NCBI GenBank assembly: GCA_001464735.1
Contig: LNDU01000039.1
Location: 62,001 to 126,000, forward strand
Source of the DNA: Nitrospira sp. Ga0074138
Lineage (GTDB): Bacteria > Nitrospirota > Nitrospiria > Nitrospirales > Nitrospiraceae
Reading direction: 5' to 3'
DNA: 64,000 bases
Shown: positions 26,146 through 34,839 of the stretch, piece by piece
Layout of the letters: each line of letters starts with the position of its first letter
Position numbering within the stretch: position 1 is the first letter of the stretch
The notes under the pieces: model-generated
What the model saw: only the letters and a program-made list of their open reading frames with translations
What the model was told of the DNA's origin: nothing
The model's database searches: none
Made by a program: the position numbers and the translations under genes

Positions 26146-27510
26146 GTGAAGATTATGGAACAGCAGCCTCGGAAGAAGTCTTGGGTGGTCGTGCCGATGA
26201 TTGCCCTTGCGCTGCTCGGTGTAGTCGTCATTGGAAAAGGGTGGGAGCGGACCGGTCATGCGGGTGAAACCTATGAGGAGCTCAAAACCTTCTCCGAAGT
26301 CCTGAATCAAGTTCAGAAACATTATGTCGATGAGACGAAACCGAAGGACCTCATTCAAGGGGCCATCCGTGGCATGCTATCAACGCTCGATCCACACTCA
26401 GCCTACATGACTCCGGAGATGTATAAGGAGATGCAGGTTGAAACCAGGGGAGAATTTGGGGGAGTTGGCATTCAAATCGGTGTGAAGGATAACCGTCTGG
26501 CCGTCATCGCACCGATCGAGGGCACGCCGGCACATCGAGCCGGGATTAAGGCCGGTGACTTTATCACGAAGGTCAATGATGACACGACCAAGGACCTCAC
26601 CTTGATGGATGCGGTCCAGAAGATGCGAGGGCCGAAAGGCAGCAAGGTCAACCTCACGATTCAACGAGAGGGTACACCGGACCCATTGGTCTTCACCCTC
26701 GTCCGAGACACCATTAAAATTGAAAGCGTGAAGTCGAAGGTCATCGACAACCTCGGTTATGTTCGGCTCACTCAGTTTCAGGAAGCCACTGGGAGGGATC
26801 TCTCCAAGGCGATCAAACAGTTCAAGGAACAGAAGGTCCAAGGAACTATTCTCGACCTTCGAAACAATCCCGGCGGTTTGCTGACCGCGGCCGTCGATGT
26901 GTCCGAACAATTTCTTCCCAGCGGGAAACTGGTCGTCTATACGAAGAGTCGTGAAGGGAAAAAAGATGAGTGGTTCGCCAAAGCCAAGGATCAGCTGGAG
27001 GATCTACCGGTCATTGTCCTGGTCAATGAAGGATCCGCGAGTGCATCGGAAATTGTCGCCGGAGCGCTACAAGACTATGGACGGGGCCTTGTTGTTGGGA
27101 CCACCTCATTCGGAAAAGGATCGGTGCAGACGATCCTCGCGCTAGGTGACGGTTCGGGGCTTCGCCTCACGACGGCAAAGTACTATACGCCCAAAGGTCG
27201 GTCGATCCAGTCGACCGGGATTACTCCCGATATTGTGGTGAAACTGCCGGCGCCAATGCTTGCCAAGGCGACGGACGGGAAGCCAACTGAAAAGGAGACG
27301 GAGGGCAAGGCTGTTAAACCTCCCGTAGGAAAGGATGCTCCACCACAGAGTGGAAAGTCTCCAGACGAGGGAGGACCGAAGAATGGGACGCCTCCACCGG
27401 CATTGCCTGAAATTGGGGGAGAACCTTCGGTTGAACAGGACGCACAGCTTCAGAAGGCGGTAGAATTGTTGAAGAGTTGGAAGATATTCAAGGACCTCAA
27501 GACGTCCTAA
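26146..27510 (+). CDS. ctpA: C-terminal processing protease, S41 family (Ctp)
   Basis: A 454-residue tail-specific protease with a membrane anchor or signal (about residues 14-32), a PDZ domain (about 105-185: GVGIQIGVKDNRLAVIAP...AGIKAGDFI) and the S41 domain. The catalytic Ser is in NEGSASASEIVAG and the Lys in TTSFGKGSVQT. LRNNPGG is conserved. A Pro/Lys-rich linker (about 365-425) precedes the C-terminal helix. A GTG at 26146 or an ATG at 26155 may be the start. Placement after the EnvC-like gene is common and fits a role in cell-wall enzyme turnover. Confidence 0.95.
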   Translation: MKIMEQQPRKKSWVVVPMIALALLGVVVIGKGWERTGHAGETYEELKTFSEVLNQVQKHYVDETKPKDLIQGAIRGMLSTLDPHSAYMTPEMYKEMQVETRGEFGGVGIQIGVKDNRLAVIAPIEGTPAHRAGIKAGDFITKVNDDTTKDLTLMDAVQKMRGPKGSKVNLTIQREGTPDPLVFTLVRDTIKIESVKSKVIDNLGYVRLTQFQEATGRDLSKAIKQFKEQKVQGTILDLRNNPGGLLTAAVDVSEQFLPSGKLVVYTKSREGKKDEWFAKAKDQLEDLPVIVLVNEGSASASEIVAGALQDYGRGLVVGTTSFGKGSVQTILALGDGSGLRLTTAKYYTPKGRSIQSTGITPDIVVKLPAPMLAKATDGKPTEKETEGKAVKPPVGKDAPPQSGKSPDEGGPKNGTPPPALPEIGGEPSVEQDAQLQKAVELLKSWKIFKDLKTS

Positions 27511-27977
27511 GGTTCTCGAGCATGAATTCGTTCCTGAACGGCCTGGAGTAAACGCTCTTCGGACCCTGAAAAACTCGGCAGGGTCCGAAGCAGGTGCGAG
27601 CGGGTGATCTGCTCGAGGTCGCCGAGTGTCCGTATGCCGAGGCGGAAGTATAAGTAAGTCACGAGCGACTCGGAAAGTCCTGGCAGGCTCGCCCAGCTCT
27701 TCACCTCCGCCGGCAGCGGAGTTTTCAGCTCTTCGTAGGCACGGATGGTGCCGGTCTCAAGAAACTCTTCTATTTTTTTTGCCAGGTCAGCCCCGATCCC
27801 GTCAATGTCTTCAAGCCCCTGGCGGCCAGCGATGGCCGCCACATCTTCCTCATGAGTCAGCAATGCATCTGCCGCCCGCCGATAGGCCCGCACCCGATAG
27901 GGATTGGCGCGTTGGGCCGAAAGGAGATCGGCCATCGATCGAAAGATGGTGGCGAGTTGCTGGTTGTTCTCTTTCAT
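27507..27977 (-). CDS. Helix-hairpin-helix protein like the PolX N-terminal domain
   Basis: A 156-residue protein with the DNA polymerase beta-like N-terminal fold. NPYRVRAYRRAADALL and GLEDIDGIGADLAKKIEEFLETG (a helix-hairpin-helix DNA-binding motif) match PolX N-termini, and SLPGLSESLVTYLYFRLGIRTLGDLEQ is the second such motif. There is no polymerase or PHP domain, so it is a stand-alone DNA-binding module. It converges on ctpA with a 4-base overlap of the ends. Confidence 0.8.
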   Translation of the reverse strand: MKENNQQLATIFRSMADLLSAQRANPYRVRAYRRAADALLTHEEDVAAIAGRQGLEDIDGIGADLAKKIEEFLETGTIRAYEELKTPLPAEVKSWASLPGLSESLVTYLYFRLGIRTLGDLEQITRSHLLRTLPSFSGSEERLLQAVQERIHAREP

Positions 27978-28065
27978 GTGTAGGACCGTGGAGTCCTATT
28001 GTGCGGTTTCCGCGGTCCTTCAGCAAGAGGCACTTTGTTGACAAGGTGAATTCTACTCTCATAGG

Positions 28066-28293
28066 ATGAAAGATGTGCAGAATGCCATCCAAATTCATGT
28101 CAATGGGCAGGTGCAGACCTGTCGCTGTGATGCGACAGTGGCTGATCTCTTGCAGGACCTGGAAATTAGGACGGAGCGTGTGGCAGTTGAGTTGAATCTC
28201 GAAATCCTCGACCGTGCGACATTCGGCCAGCGTCAGCTCAAAGAGGGCGATCGTGTCGAGATTCTGAGTTTTATCGGCGGCGGATCATTGTAA
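28066..28293 (+). CDS. thiS: ThiS, sulfur-carrier protein for thiamine synthesis
   Basis: A 75-residue ubiquitin-fold sulfur carrier. IQIHVNGQ.., TVADLLQDLEI, VAVELNLEILDR and GDRVEILSFIGGG match ThiS. Activated as thiocarboxylate it donates sulfur to the thiazole made by ThiG. The protein does not end at Gly-Gly but at GGGSL, so two residues would have to be removed, or the family tail differs here. It is followed by thiG after 9 bases. No TPP riboswitch is recognised upstream. Confidence 0.9.
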   Translation: MKDVQNAIQIHVNGQVQTCRCDATVADLLQDLEIRTERVAVELNLEILDRATFGQRQLKEGDRVEILSFIGGGSL

Positions 28294-28302
28294 GAGGATA
28301 TT

Positions 28303-29076
28303 ATGACAGACGATCGGCTGATTATCGCGGGACGTGAGTTCAAGTCTCGCTTATGGGTTGGGACGGGGAAATATAAGGACTTTACCGAGACGAAAAAGGC
28401 GATTGAAGTTTCTGGCGCCGATGTCGTGACGGTCGCGGTACGTCGAGTGAATATCACCGATCGATCGAAGGAGAATCTGCTCGACTACATTGATCCGAAG
28501 AAATATACGATCTTGCCGAATACGGCTGGCTGCTACACGGTGGAGGATGCGGTTCGATACTCCCGTCTGGCGCGTGCGGCCGGCGTTTCTGATTTGGTGA
28601 AGTTAGAGGTGCTCGGAGACGAGCGGACCTTGTTTCCCGATACGGCGGGGTTGATCGAAGCGGCGAAGATTCTCGTCAAAGAGGGCTTTATCGTGCTGCC
28701 CTATACGAATGATGATCCCATTGTCGCCCAGAAGCTCGTCGATATTGGATGTCCAGCCGTCATGCCGTTGGCGGCACCCATCGGATCAGGACTCGGGATC
28801 CGCAATCCCTATAATCTAAAAATCATCATGGAAATGATCAAGGTGCCGATCATCGTCGATGCCGGTGTCGGGACGGCATCCGATGCAGCGTTTGCGATGG
28901 AATTGGGAGCTGATGCCGTACTCATGAATACCGCCATCGCCGGTGCACAGGACCCGATTGCCATGGCGGAAGCCATGAACTATGCGGTTCAGGCCGGTCG
29001 TCTGGCCTACAAGGCCGGTCGCATTCCCAGGAAACTCTATGCGACGGCCAGCAGCCCGATCGAAGGAATGCTCTGA
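28303..29076 (+). CDS. thiG: ThiG, thiazole synthase
   Basis: A 257-residue TIM-barrel enzyme that builds the thiazole phosphate from deoxyxylulose phosphate, dehydroglycine and ThiS-thiocarboxylate. [59 protein letters not shown] and [20 protein letters not shown] are canonical; the Lys of KLEVLGD is the Schiff-base residue. It is full length and clearly cotranscribed with thiS. Confidence 0.97.
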   Translation: MTDDRLIIAGREFKSRLWVGTGKYKDFTETKKAIEVSGADVVTVAVRRVNITDRSKENLLDYIDPKKYTILPNTAGCYTVEDAVRYSRLARAAGVSDLVKLEVLGDERTLFPDTAGLIEAAKILVKEGFIVLPYTNDDPIVAQKLVDIGCPAVMPLAAPIGSGLGIRNPYNLKIIMEMIKVPIIVDAGVGTASDAAFAMELGADAVLMNTAIAGAQDPIAMAEAMNYAVQAGRLAYKAGRIPRKLYATASSPIEGML

Positions 29077-29081
29077 AAAGA

Positions 29082-29195
29082 GTGCTGAGTACTGAGCGCT
29101 GAGGTTGGCCAACATGAGAAGAATGAGGCCGGATAGGGGCGGGGCGGTATTCTTGATCGACTCAGCACTAATTCCTTTGACCTCAGTCCTTCAGT
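29082..29195. repeat. CTGAG-rich inverted-repeat spacer between thiG and thiE
   Basis: GTGCTGAGTACTGAGCGCTGAGG (split here as GTGCTGAGTACTGAG and GCTGAGG, 29082-29104) is mirrored by CTCAGCACTAATTC and CCTCAGTCCTTCAG (about 29161-29193). The arms can pair over an intervening loop of about 55 bases. It belongs with the other small inverted-repeat spacers in this window. Confidence 0.5.
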
Positions 29196-29196
29196 G

Positions 29197-29823
29197 ATGC
29201 CCCCAATACACTTTCGTCTGCTTCTTGTTACTGATCGACACCTGGTCCGAGGACTTTCCCTCTCCACAGTACTCAGTCAAGCGATCATGGCTGGTGTGCC
29301 GGCTATTCAACTCCGAGAACGGGATTTGCCTACTGGCGAGTTGATCCCGCTGGCACAAGAGATTCACTTGCTGACCGTACCGCGAGCCGTTCCGTTGATC
29401 CTCAACGATCGTGTCGATCTCGTGTTGGCGCTGAACTTAGACGGTGTGCATCTTCGTGCCAACAGCCTTCCGGTCTCCGTGGTCCGGCGGCTCATTGGGC
29501 CTAATCGATTGATCGGGATCTCCACGCATTCTGTTGAAGACGTTCGACGAGCGAATCATGACGGAGCCGACTACATCATCTTCGGGCCGATCTTCGATAC
29601 TCCGTCGAAGCGTTCATTCGGTGCTCCGCTCGGACTCGATGCTCTTGCCGGTGTCTGCCGCAACTCGATGGTCCCCATCTTTGCCATCGGAGGCATCACA
29701 CGTGAACGGGTGCGCGACGTGCGTCGAGCCGGGGCCCATGGAGTCGCCGTGATCGGTGCGTTGCTCACCTGTGCCGATATCAGTGGCGCCGTGCGTGAGT
29801 TCGGCACAGCCCTGCAGGCATGA
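29197..29823 (+). CDS. thiE: ThiE, thiamine-phosphate synthase
   Basis: A 208-residue TIM-barrel enzyme joining HMP diphosphate to thiazole phosphate. LLVTDRHLVRG, AGVPAIQLRERDLP, LILNDRVDLVLALNLDGVHL, GISTHSVEDVRRANHDGADYIIFGPIFDTPSK and PIFAIGGITRERV are conserved. The RLI..NRLIGISTHS segment and GADYIIFGP carry phosphate-binding residues. ATG 29197 is preferred over GTG 29194. The two-residue difference does not affect the call. Confidence 0.93.
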   Translation: MPPIHFRLLLVTDRHLVRGLSLSTVLSQAIMAGVPAIQLRERDLPTGELIPLAQEIHLLTVPRAVPLILNDRVDLVLALNLDGVHLRANSLPVSVVRRLIGPNRLIGISTHSVEDVRRANHDGADYIIFGPIFDTPSKRSFGAPLGLDALAGVCRNSMVPIFAIGGITRERVRDVRRAGAHGVAVIGALLTCADISGAVREFGTALQA

Positions 29824-29872
29824 GACGTGATCAGGTCACGTGGCCTGTCTTGCGTAGAATCCCCTGTTGCAG

Positions 29873-29901
29873 TTGACCACCTCTAGGTCGGGTGTTAGAA
29901 T
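29873..29901 (+). promoter_or_regulatory. Sigma-70 promoter of proteasome cluster 2
   Basis: TTGACC (29873-29878) and TAGAAT (29896-29901) are separated by exactly 17 bases, 61 bases before the cluster 2 ATPase. This is among the best-looking promoters in the window and shows cluster 2 can be expressed apart from the thiamine genes. Confidence 0.7.
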
Positions 29902-29962
29902 CCGATCACACGCTTGATCCACGAACTTATTCGACGTTGCGTCCGATTCTTGTTGTGCCGAA

Positions 29963-31732
29963 ATGGCGTCTAGCAAAGATCAGCGCGGTCGGCTCCGGTC
30001 CCTCCGAGATTCCGTCAAGAAGATTACCAAGCGGTTGTCCGAGGGGAATGGGGAGATGATTCACAAGAACGACGAACACAGTCGTGAAGTCGATAAGCTT
30101 CGCGTTCAGATTCAATCGATGGAGGAAGAAATCCGTCGGTTGTATCAGTCTCGCCATCAACTCGATCAGGCGACCAAGCACAACGAAAAGCTTGTGGCGA
30201 CACTGCAGGAGGCGAAGGCTCAGATCGAGGCCCTGCGGGCCGAGGTCGAGAAGCTGACAGCGCCACCGTCGGCCTACGCCATCTTTTCCAGCCTGAACGA
30301 GGATGGAACGGGCAACGTCTATGTATCGGGACGGAAAATGAAGGTTAGCCTGCACCCCTCGATTAAGAGCACTGAGTTGCGGAAGGGCCGAGAAGTTGTT
30401 CTAAATGAAGCGCTCAACGTGATTGAGGTGAAGGGGTTCGACAGTCAGGGGGAGGTTGTTCGACTCAAAGACGTGCTGGAGGGGGGACGAGCCTTGGTCA
30501 CTCTCCATTTCGACGAGGAGAAGGTGGCTGAGCTTGGCGATCCATTGCTCGCTGAGCGACTGAGTGTAGGTGACCACCTCCTCTATGATCCCCGTTCCGG
30601 GTATGTCATTGAGAAGTTGCCGAAGTCCGAAGCGGAAGAGCTGGTACTGGAAGAGGTACCGGATGTCGACTATGAGCACATCGGAGGGCTCCAAAAAGAA
30701 TTGGAGCAGGTACGCGATGCGGTCGAACTTCCGTTCCTGCATCCGCACGTATTCTCCGAGTATAAGCTCAGCGCACCGAAAGGAGTGCTGCTCTATGGTC
30801 CACCCGGTTGTGGGAAGACGCTGATTGCCAAGGCTGTCGCCAATTCGATCGCGAAGAAATTAGGTCATCGCGCCGGTAAAGAAATTCGGAGCTACTTTCT
30901 TCATGTGAAGGGCCCCGAATTGCTCAATAAATACGTCGGGGAGTCGGAGCGTCAGGTGCGCGAGGTGTTTAAGAAGGCGAAGGAACGGGCCGATGACGGC
31001 CATCCGGTGATCGTCTTTTTTGATGAGATGGATGCGCTCTTCAGGACTCGTGGGACCGGTGTGTCATCGGATATCGAATCGACCATTGTGCCGCAGTTTC
31101 TCTCTGAGATCGACGGGGTTGAGCGATTGCGCAACGTCATCGTCATCGGGGCCAGCAACCGCCAGGATTTGATCGATCCGGCAGTGCTTCGCGCCGGACG
31201 ATTGGACGTCAAAGTCAAAGTGGGACGACCGGATGCCACGGCTGCCAAAGACATTTTCTCGAAGTACATCTCGACGGACCTCCCGTTTGCCGCCGAAGAC
31301 CTGGAACGGCATGGAGGCGATCGACAGGCGCTCGTGGATCGATTGACGGCGTTGACGGTCGAGACGATGTACGCCGCCAGTGAGGAAAACAAGTTCATCG
31401 AAGTGACCTACGCCAATGGCGAAAAGGAAGTGCTGTACTTTAAGGACTTCGCCAGTGGAGCCTTGATCGAAGGCATTGTCTCACGCGCGAAAAAATTTGC
31501 CGTGAAGCGCGTGATCGCGCAAGAGGGAGCCGGCCTGCGCTCGGACGACTTGATCCGCGCCATCCGTGAGGAGTTCAAGGAACACGAAGATCTCCCCAAC
31601 ACGACCAATCCGGACGATTGGGCAAAAGTTGCCGGAAAGAAGGGCGAGAAAATCATTCATCTCCGGACCATCAGCGGTGGACCTGCCGAACATCGGCAGA
31701 TTGAAACCGTCAATACCGGCCACTATCTCTAG
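29963..31732 (+). CDS. mpa: Proteasomal AAA+ ATPase (Mpa/ARC), cluster 2
   Basis: A complete 589-residue Mpa/ARC. The N-terminal coiled coil (about residues 30-95) is the part that binds Pup in Mpa. Tandem OB-type beta domains follow (about 96-235: YAIFSSLNEDGTGNVYVSGRKMKVSL...). The AAA module has GPPGCGKTLIAKAVANSIAKK, pore loop GPELLNKYVGESER, VFFDEMDALFRTRG and ASNRQDLIDPAVLRAGRLD. It ends TVNTGHYL, matching the GQYL tail by which Mpa docks on the 20S core. It is full length and is followed by dop after 7 bases. The SD is not obvious. Confidence 0.97.
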   Translation: MASSKDQRGRLRSLRDSVKKITKRLSEGNGEMIHKNDEHSREVDKLRVQIQSMEEEIRRLYQSRHQLDQATKHNEKLVATLQEAKAQIEALRAEVEKLTAPPSAYAIFSSLNEDGTGNVYVSGRKMKVSLHPSIKSTELRKGREVVLNEALNVIEVKGFDSQGEVVRLKDVLEGGRALVTLHFDEEKVAELGDPLLAERLSVGDHLLYDPRSGYVIEKLPKSEAEELVLEEVPDVDYEHIGGLQKELEQVRDAVELPFLHPHVFSEYKLSAPKGVLLYGPPGCGKTLIAKAVANSIAKKLGHRAGKEIRSYFLHVKGPELLNKYVGESERQVREVFKKAKERADDGHPVIVFFDEMDALFRTRGTGVSSDIESTIVPQFLSEIDGVERLRNVIVIGASNRQDLIDPAVLRAGRLDVKVKVGRPDATAAKDIFSKYISTDLPFAAEDLERHGGDRQALVDRLTALTVETMYAASEENKFIEVTYANGEKEVLYFKDFASGALIEGIVSRAKKFAVKRVIAQEGAGLRSDDLIRAIREEFKEHEDLPNTTNPDDWAKVAGKKGEKIIHLRTISGGPAEHRQIETVNTGHYL

Positions 31733-31739
31733 CGAACCT

Positions 31740-33239
31740 ATGCCAGACCATACCTCCACGAATCGCTTGCGCGTGCTTGGCACTGAAACCGAGTTCGGCA
31801 TTGCGTCAAAAGATCCGTCCGCGATGGACCCTGTGTCAGGCTCCTTCGCCGTGATCGGACAGTATCCAGGATTGCCAGCTCCGGGGGCGCTCTGGGATTA
31901 CGAGCACGAAAATCCCCTCGTGGATGCCCGTGGATTTGAAGTCGATGGTGAGCGAGAGCGCCCCAATCCCGACTATAACCGGCAGCTGAACAAGGTGCTG
32001 GCGAACGGCGGACGGTTATATGTCGATGGTGCTCATCCGGAATACTCGACACCGGAGTGCTCGAACGCCAGGGAGGTGGTGGCGTTCGAACGAGTCGGGG
32101 AGCGCATTCTCGCCCAATGCCTTCAGGAACTGGCTCGGGTGAGAGGGAGCGAACAGTATGTCCTATACAAGAACAATTCCGACGGCAAGGGCAACAGCTA
32201 CGGGTACCATGAAAATTATTTAGTCTCGCGGGCCGTGTCGTTCGACCGGATCGCTCGGGTGTTGACGCCGTTTTTCGTCACACGACCGATCTTTGCCGGA
32301 GCAGGAAAAGTTGGAGCTGAAAATCAGACCAGCCCAGCGGAATATCAAATCTCGCAGCGCGCTGACTTTTTCGAATGTCTCATGGACCTCAATACGATGG
32401 TCAAACGGCCGATCATCAACACGCGGGACGAACCGCATGCCGATGCGGCGAGGTTTCGGAGACTCCATGTCATCACGGGCGATGCCAATATGGCGGAACT
32501 CTCCACCTATTTGAAGGTGGGGACGTTGGACATCGTCTTGGACTTGCTGGAATCAGGAGCCGATTTGCCCCAGCTTGAACTGGACGAACCGGTTCGTGTG
32601 TTTAAGCAGGTGTCGCGTGACCTGGGTGTGAAGGAAACCGTGAAACTTGTCGGTGGAAGGCCCACCACGGCTCTTGCCGTCCAACGGGCGTACCTGAGCG
32701 CCGCCAAGACTTTTTATGCCTCGCAAGATCACAGCCCTACCACTCATGATGTATTGCGTCGTTGGGAGGATGTCCTGGACCAGCTCGATCGCGATCCGCG
32801 GCTGTTGGTGCACGCATTGGATTGGGTTGCCAAGCGGCATATGATCGAGTCCTACATGGAGCGTAAAGGCTGTGGATGGAATGATCCTCGAATGAAGCTG
32901 ATGGATCTCCAATACCATGATGTTCGTCCAGAGAAGGGATTGTTTTATACCCTGGAACGCAGTCGCCTCATCGAACGGATTGTTGAGGAAGATGAGATTC
33001 AGCGTGCTGAATTGAACCCTCCGACTGGAACGAGGGCCTATTTTCGTGGGCGCTGTGTCAGTAAGTTTGCGAAGGCGCTCTATGGGGCCAGTTGGACATC
33101 GGTGCTGTTCGACGTCGGCAATACGACAATCAAAAAAGTGCCGCTGATGGATCCTCATCGAGGGACGCAGGCGTTGACGCGGGAGTTGCTTGATACAACC
33201 GATTCAGTCGATGCCCTGATTGAGAAGCTCAAGGTTTAA
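31740..33239 (+). CDS. dop: Dop, depupylase/deamidase, cluster 2
   Basis: A 499-residue Dop. From ATG 31740 it reads MPDHTSTNRLRVLGTETEFG; an upstream extension of the frame lies inside the ATPase gene and was discarded. LWDYEHENPLVDARGFEVDG is the Dop signature, LYVDGAHPEYSTPECSN the conserved Asp region, YKNNSDGKGNSYGYHENYLVSR and INTRDEPHADAARFRRLHVI complete the active site. These match actinobacterial Dop closely. In that system Dop deamidates Pup-Gln and cleaves Pup from targets. No pup gene is found next to it, so its natural modifier is an open question. Confidence 0.95.
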   Translation: MPDHTSTNRLRVLGTETEFGIASKDPSAMDPVSGSFAVIGQYPGLPAPGALWDYEHENPLVDARGFEVDGERERPNPDYNRQLNKVLANGGRLYVDGAHPEYSTPECSNAREVVAFERVGERILAQCLQELARVRGSEQYVLYKNNSDGKGNSYGYHENYLVSRAVSFDRIARVLTPFFVTRPIFAGAGKVGAENQTSPAEYQISQRADFFECLMDLNTMVKRPIINTRDEPHADAARFRRLHVITGDANMAELSTYLKVGTLDIVLDLLESGADLPQLELDEPVRVFKQVSRDLGVKETVKLVGGRPTTALAVQRAYLSAAKTFYASQDHSPTTHDVLRRWEDVLDQLDRDPRLLVHALDWVAKRHMIESYMERKGCGWNDPRMKLMDLQYHDVRPEKGLFYTLERSRLIERIVEEDEIQRAELNPPTGTRAYFRGRCVSKFAKALYGASWTSVLFDVGNTTIKKVPLMDPHRGTQALTRELLDTTDSVDALIEKLKV

Positions 33240-33262
33240 CGAACGGTGGTTGGAAGATCACG

Positions 33263-34078
33263 ATGAAGCTGCCCTATCTCCCTGACCACGACGGCTCCAG
33301 TTTTTTTGACTTCGTCTCGACACATCATCCCGAGTTGGCATTGCGAAGCCACGGCATGGCGGCCGTTCCCGACCTGGTGCGCGCCGTTGGGCCGGTCGCT
33401 GTGCCTTCTGCCACGACCGTGCTGGCTCTCAAGTATCAGCAGGGGGTTGTGATTGCCGGAGACCGCCGAGCCACGGAAGGGTTTCAGATCGCGGATCGCC
33501 GAATCGAAAAAGTCTTCAAGATCGACGACTGGTCGGCCATGGCGATCGCGGGGGCGGCCGGGCCTTGCATCGAGATGGCCAAGCTATTTCAGACCGAGTT
33601 GGAGCATTACGAAAAACTGGAAGGCATGCCGCTCTCCTGTGAAGGAAAGGCCAATAAGCTGGGCCAGATGGTCAAGGCTAATCTTCCGATGGTGTTTCAG
33701 GGACTGGTCGTCATGCCGTTGTATGTCGGGTATGACGTGAAGCGCGGCGAGGGCCGCATCTTCAAGTACGACATCACCGGCGGGAGGTACGAAGAGTCCG
33801 ATTACCATGCGATCGGTTCAGGTGGGAAAGATGCCCGCAACACGATGCGCGAACATTTTAAACGGCAACTCTCCGAGGGGGACGCGATCAAATTAGCCTT
33901 GTTGGCGCTCTACAATGCCGCGGATGACGACGTCGGGACCGGCGGACCTGATCTCGTGCGGGGCATTTATCCCACGGCGAAGGTCGTGACGGCCCAAGGC
34001 ATCGCCGATGTATCCGATGACACTCTGCGTGCCGTGTGTAACGATGTGATGGCCGCACGCCGTTCACGGGAGACGTAA
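33263..34078 (+). CDS. prcB: 20S proteasome beta subunit, cluster 2
   Basis: A 271-residue beta subunit close to the Mycobacterium type. The propeptide is 50 residues; Thr51 of ATTVLALKY is mature Thr1. Asp17 (GDRRATEG) and Lys33 (IEKVFKID) are present. LFQTELEHYEKLEG, SGGKDARNTMREHFK and ALYNAADDDVGTGGPDLVRG are hallmarks of actinobacterial PrcB. It sits between dop and prcA, 2 bases from prcA. Confidence 0.97.
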   Translation: MKLPYLPDHDGSSFFDFVSTHHPELALRSHGMAAVPDLVRAVGPVAVPSATTVLALKYQQGVVIAGDRRATEGFQIADRRIEKVFKIDDWSAMAIAGAAGPCIEMAKLFQTELEHYEKLEGMPLSCEGKANKLGQMVKANLPMVFQGLVVMPLYVGYDVKRGEGRIFKYDITGGRYEESDYHAIGSGGKDARNTMREHFKRQLSEGDAIKLALLALYNAADDDVGTGGPDLVRGIYPTAKVVTAQGIADVSDDTLRAVCNDVMAARRSRET

Positions 34079-34080
34079 TC

Positions 34081-34767
34081 ATGCCGATGCCCTACTACGT
34101 GTCCCCTGAGCAGATGATGCAGGATAAGGCGGAGTATGCCAAGAAGGGGATTGCCAAAGGCCGCTCGATCATCGCGATGGAGTATGTCGACGGCATTCTG
34201 TTGACGGCGGATAATCCGAGCGCCTCGCTGCACAAGGTGTCAGAAATCTACGACAACATTGCGTTTGCGGGAGCGGGCAAGTACAGCGAGTTCGAGAACC
34301 TTCGAAAGGCGGGAATCCGTCACGCTGACCTCAAAGGGTTCACGTACAGCCGCGAAGACGTCACGGGCCGCTCTCTGGCGAACGGGTATTCTCAAAGCCT
34401 GGGGACCGTATTCAGTCAGGAAATGAAGCCGCTTGAGGTGGAGATTCTTGTGGTGCAGGCCGGTGCCAACCATCACCCGAACGAAATCTATCGTATTTCA
34501 TTCGACGGCAGCATCATCGACGAGAAGAACTTTGCGGTGATCGGCGGCAAGTCTGAGGCGGTGCAAGCCGTGTTGAAGGAAAAAAGTCCCAGTCAGGCGC
34601 CGCCCTTGGACGCAGCGTTGAAGCTGTGTGTCACGGCGCTGGAGCAGACGGCCAATCAAAAGCTGCAGCCGGAAGGGTTGGAAGTTGCGGTCTTGGACCG
34701 AACCCGTGCCGGCCGAAAGTTTCGCCGGGTATCGATCACCGATGTTCGACTCATCCTCTCTCCCTGA
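34081..34767 (+). CDS. prcA: 20S proteasome alpha subunit, cluster 2
   Basis: A 228-residue alpha subunit. MPMPYYVSPEQMMQDKAEYAKKGIAKGRS is the canonical gate and H0 region (split by me into YYVSPEQMM and YAKKGIAKGRS). SASLHKVSEIYDN holds the pocket Lys. DVTGRSLANGYSQSLGTVF and LEVAVLDRTRAGRKFRRV are also canonical. It forms the outer ring that docks the GHYL tail of the cluster 2 ATPase. Confidence 0.97.
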   Translation: MPMPYYVSPEQMMQDKAEYAKKGIAKGRSIIAMEYVDGILLTADNPSASLHKVSEIYDNIAFAGAGKYSEFENLRKAGIRHADLKGFTYSREDVTGRSLANGYSQSLGTVFSQEMKPLEVEILVVQAGANHHPNEIYRISFDGSIIDEKNFAVIGGKSEAVQAVLKEKSPSQAPPLDAALKLCVTALEQTANQKLQPEGLEVAVLDRTRAGRKFRRVSITDVRLILSP

Positions 34768-34792
34768 CCTCTGCCTTTCGTAGAGGCTTCCT

Positions 34793-34822
34793 TTGTTGCA
34801 GATCCGCAAAGCGGCGTATACT
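34793..34822 (+). promoter_or_regulatory. Possible internal promoter before pafA
   Basis: In the 72-base gap between prcA and pafA, TTGTTG (34793-34798) and TATACT (34817-34822) are 18 bases apart. A short CCTCT/AGAGG hairpin lies just upstream (about 34769-34786). pafA may therefore be expressed partly on its own. Confidence 0.4.
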
Positions 34823-34839
34823 CTGTCTGAAGGCCACTC

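Noticed and set aside
27978..28065. TPP riboswitch before thiS
   Set aside because: The spacer is under 90 bases and lacks the CTGAGA core and other conserved parts.
31566..31739. N-terminal extension of the cluster 2 Dop gene
   Set aside because: It lies inside the ATPase gene in another frame; the family start is at 31740.
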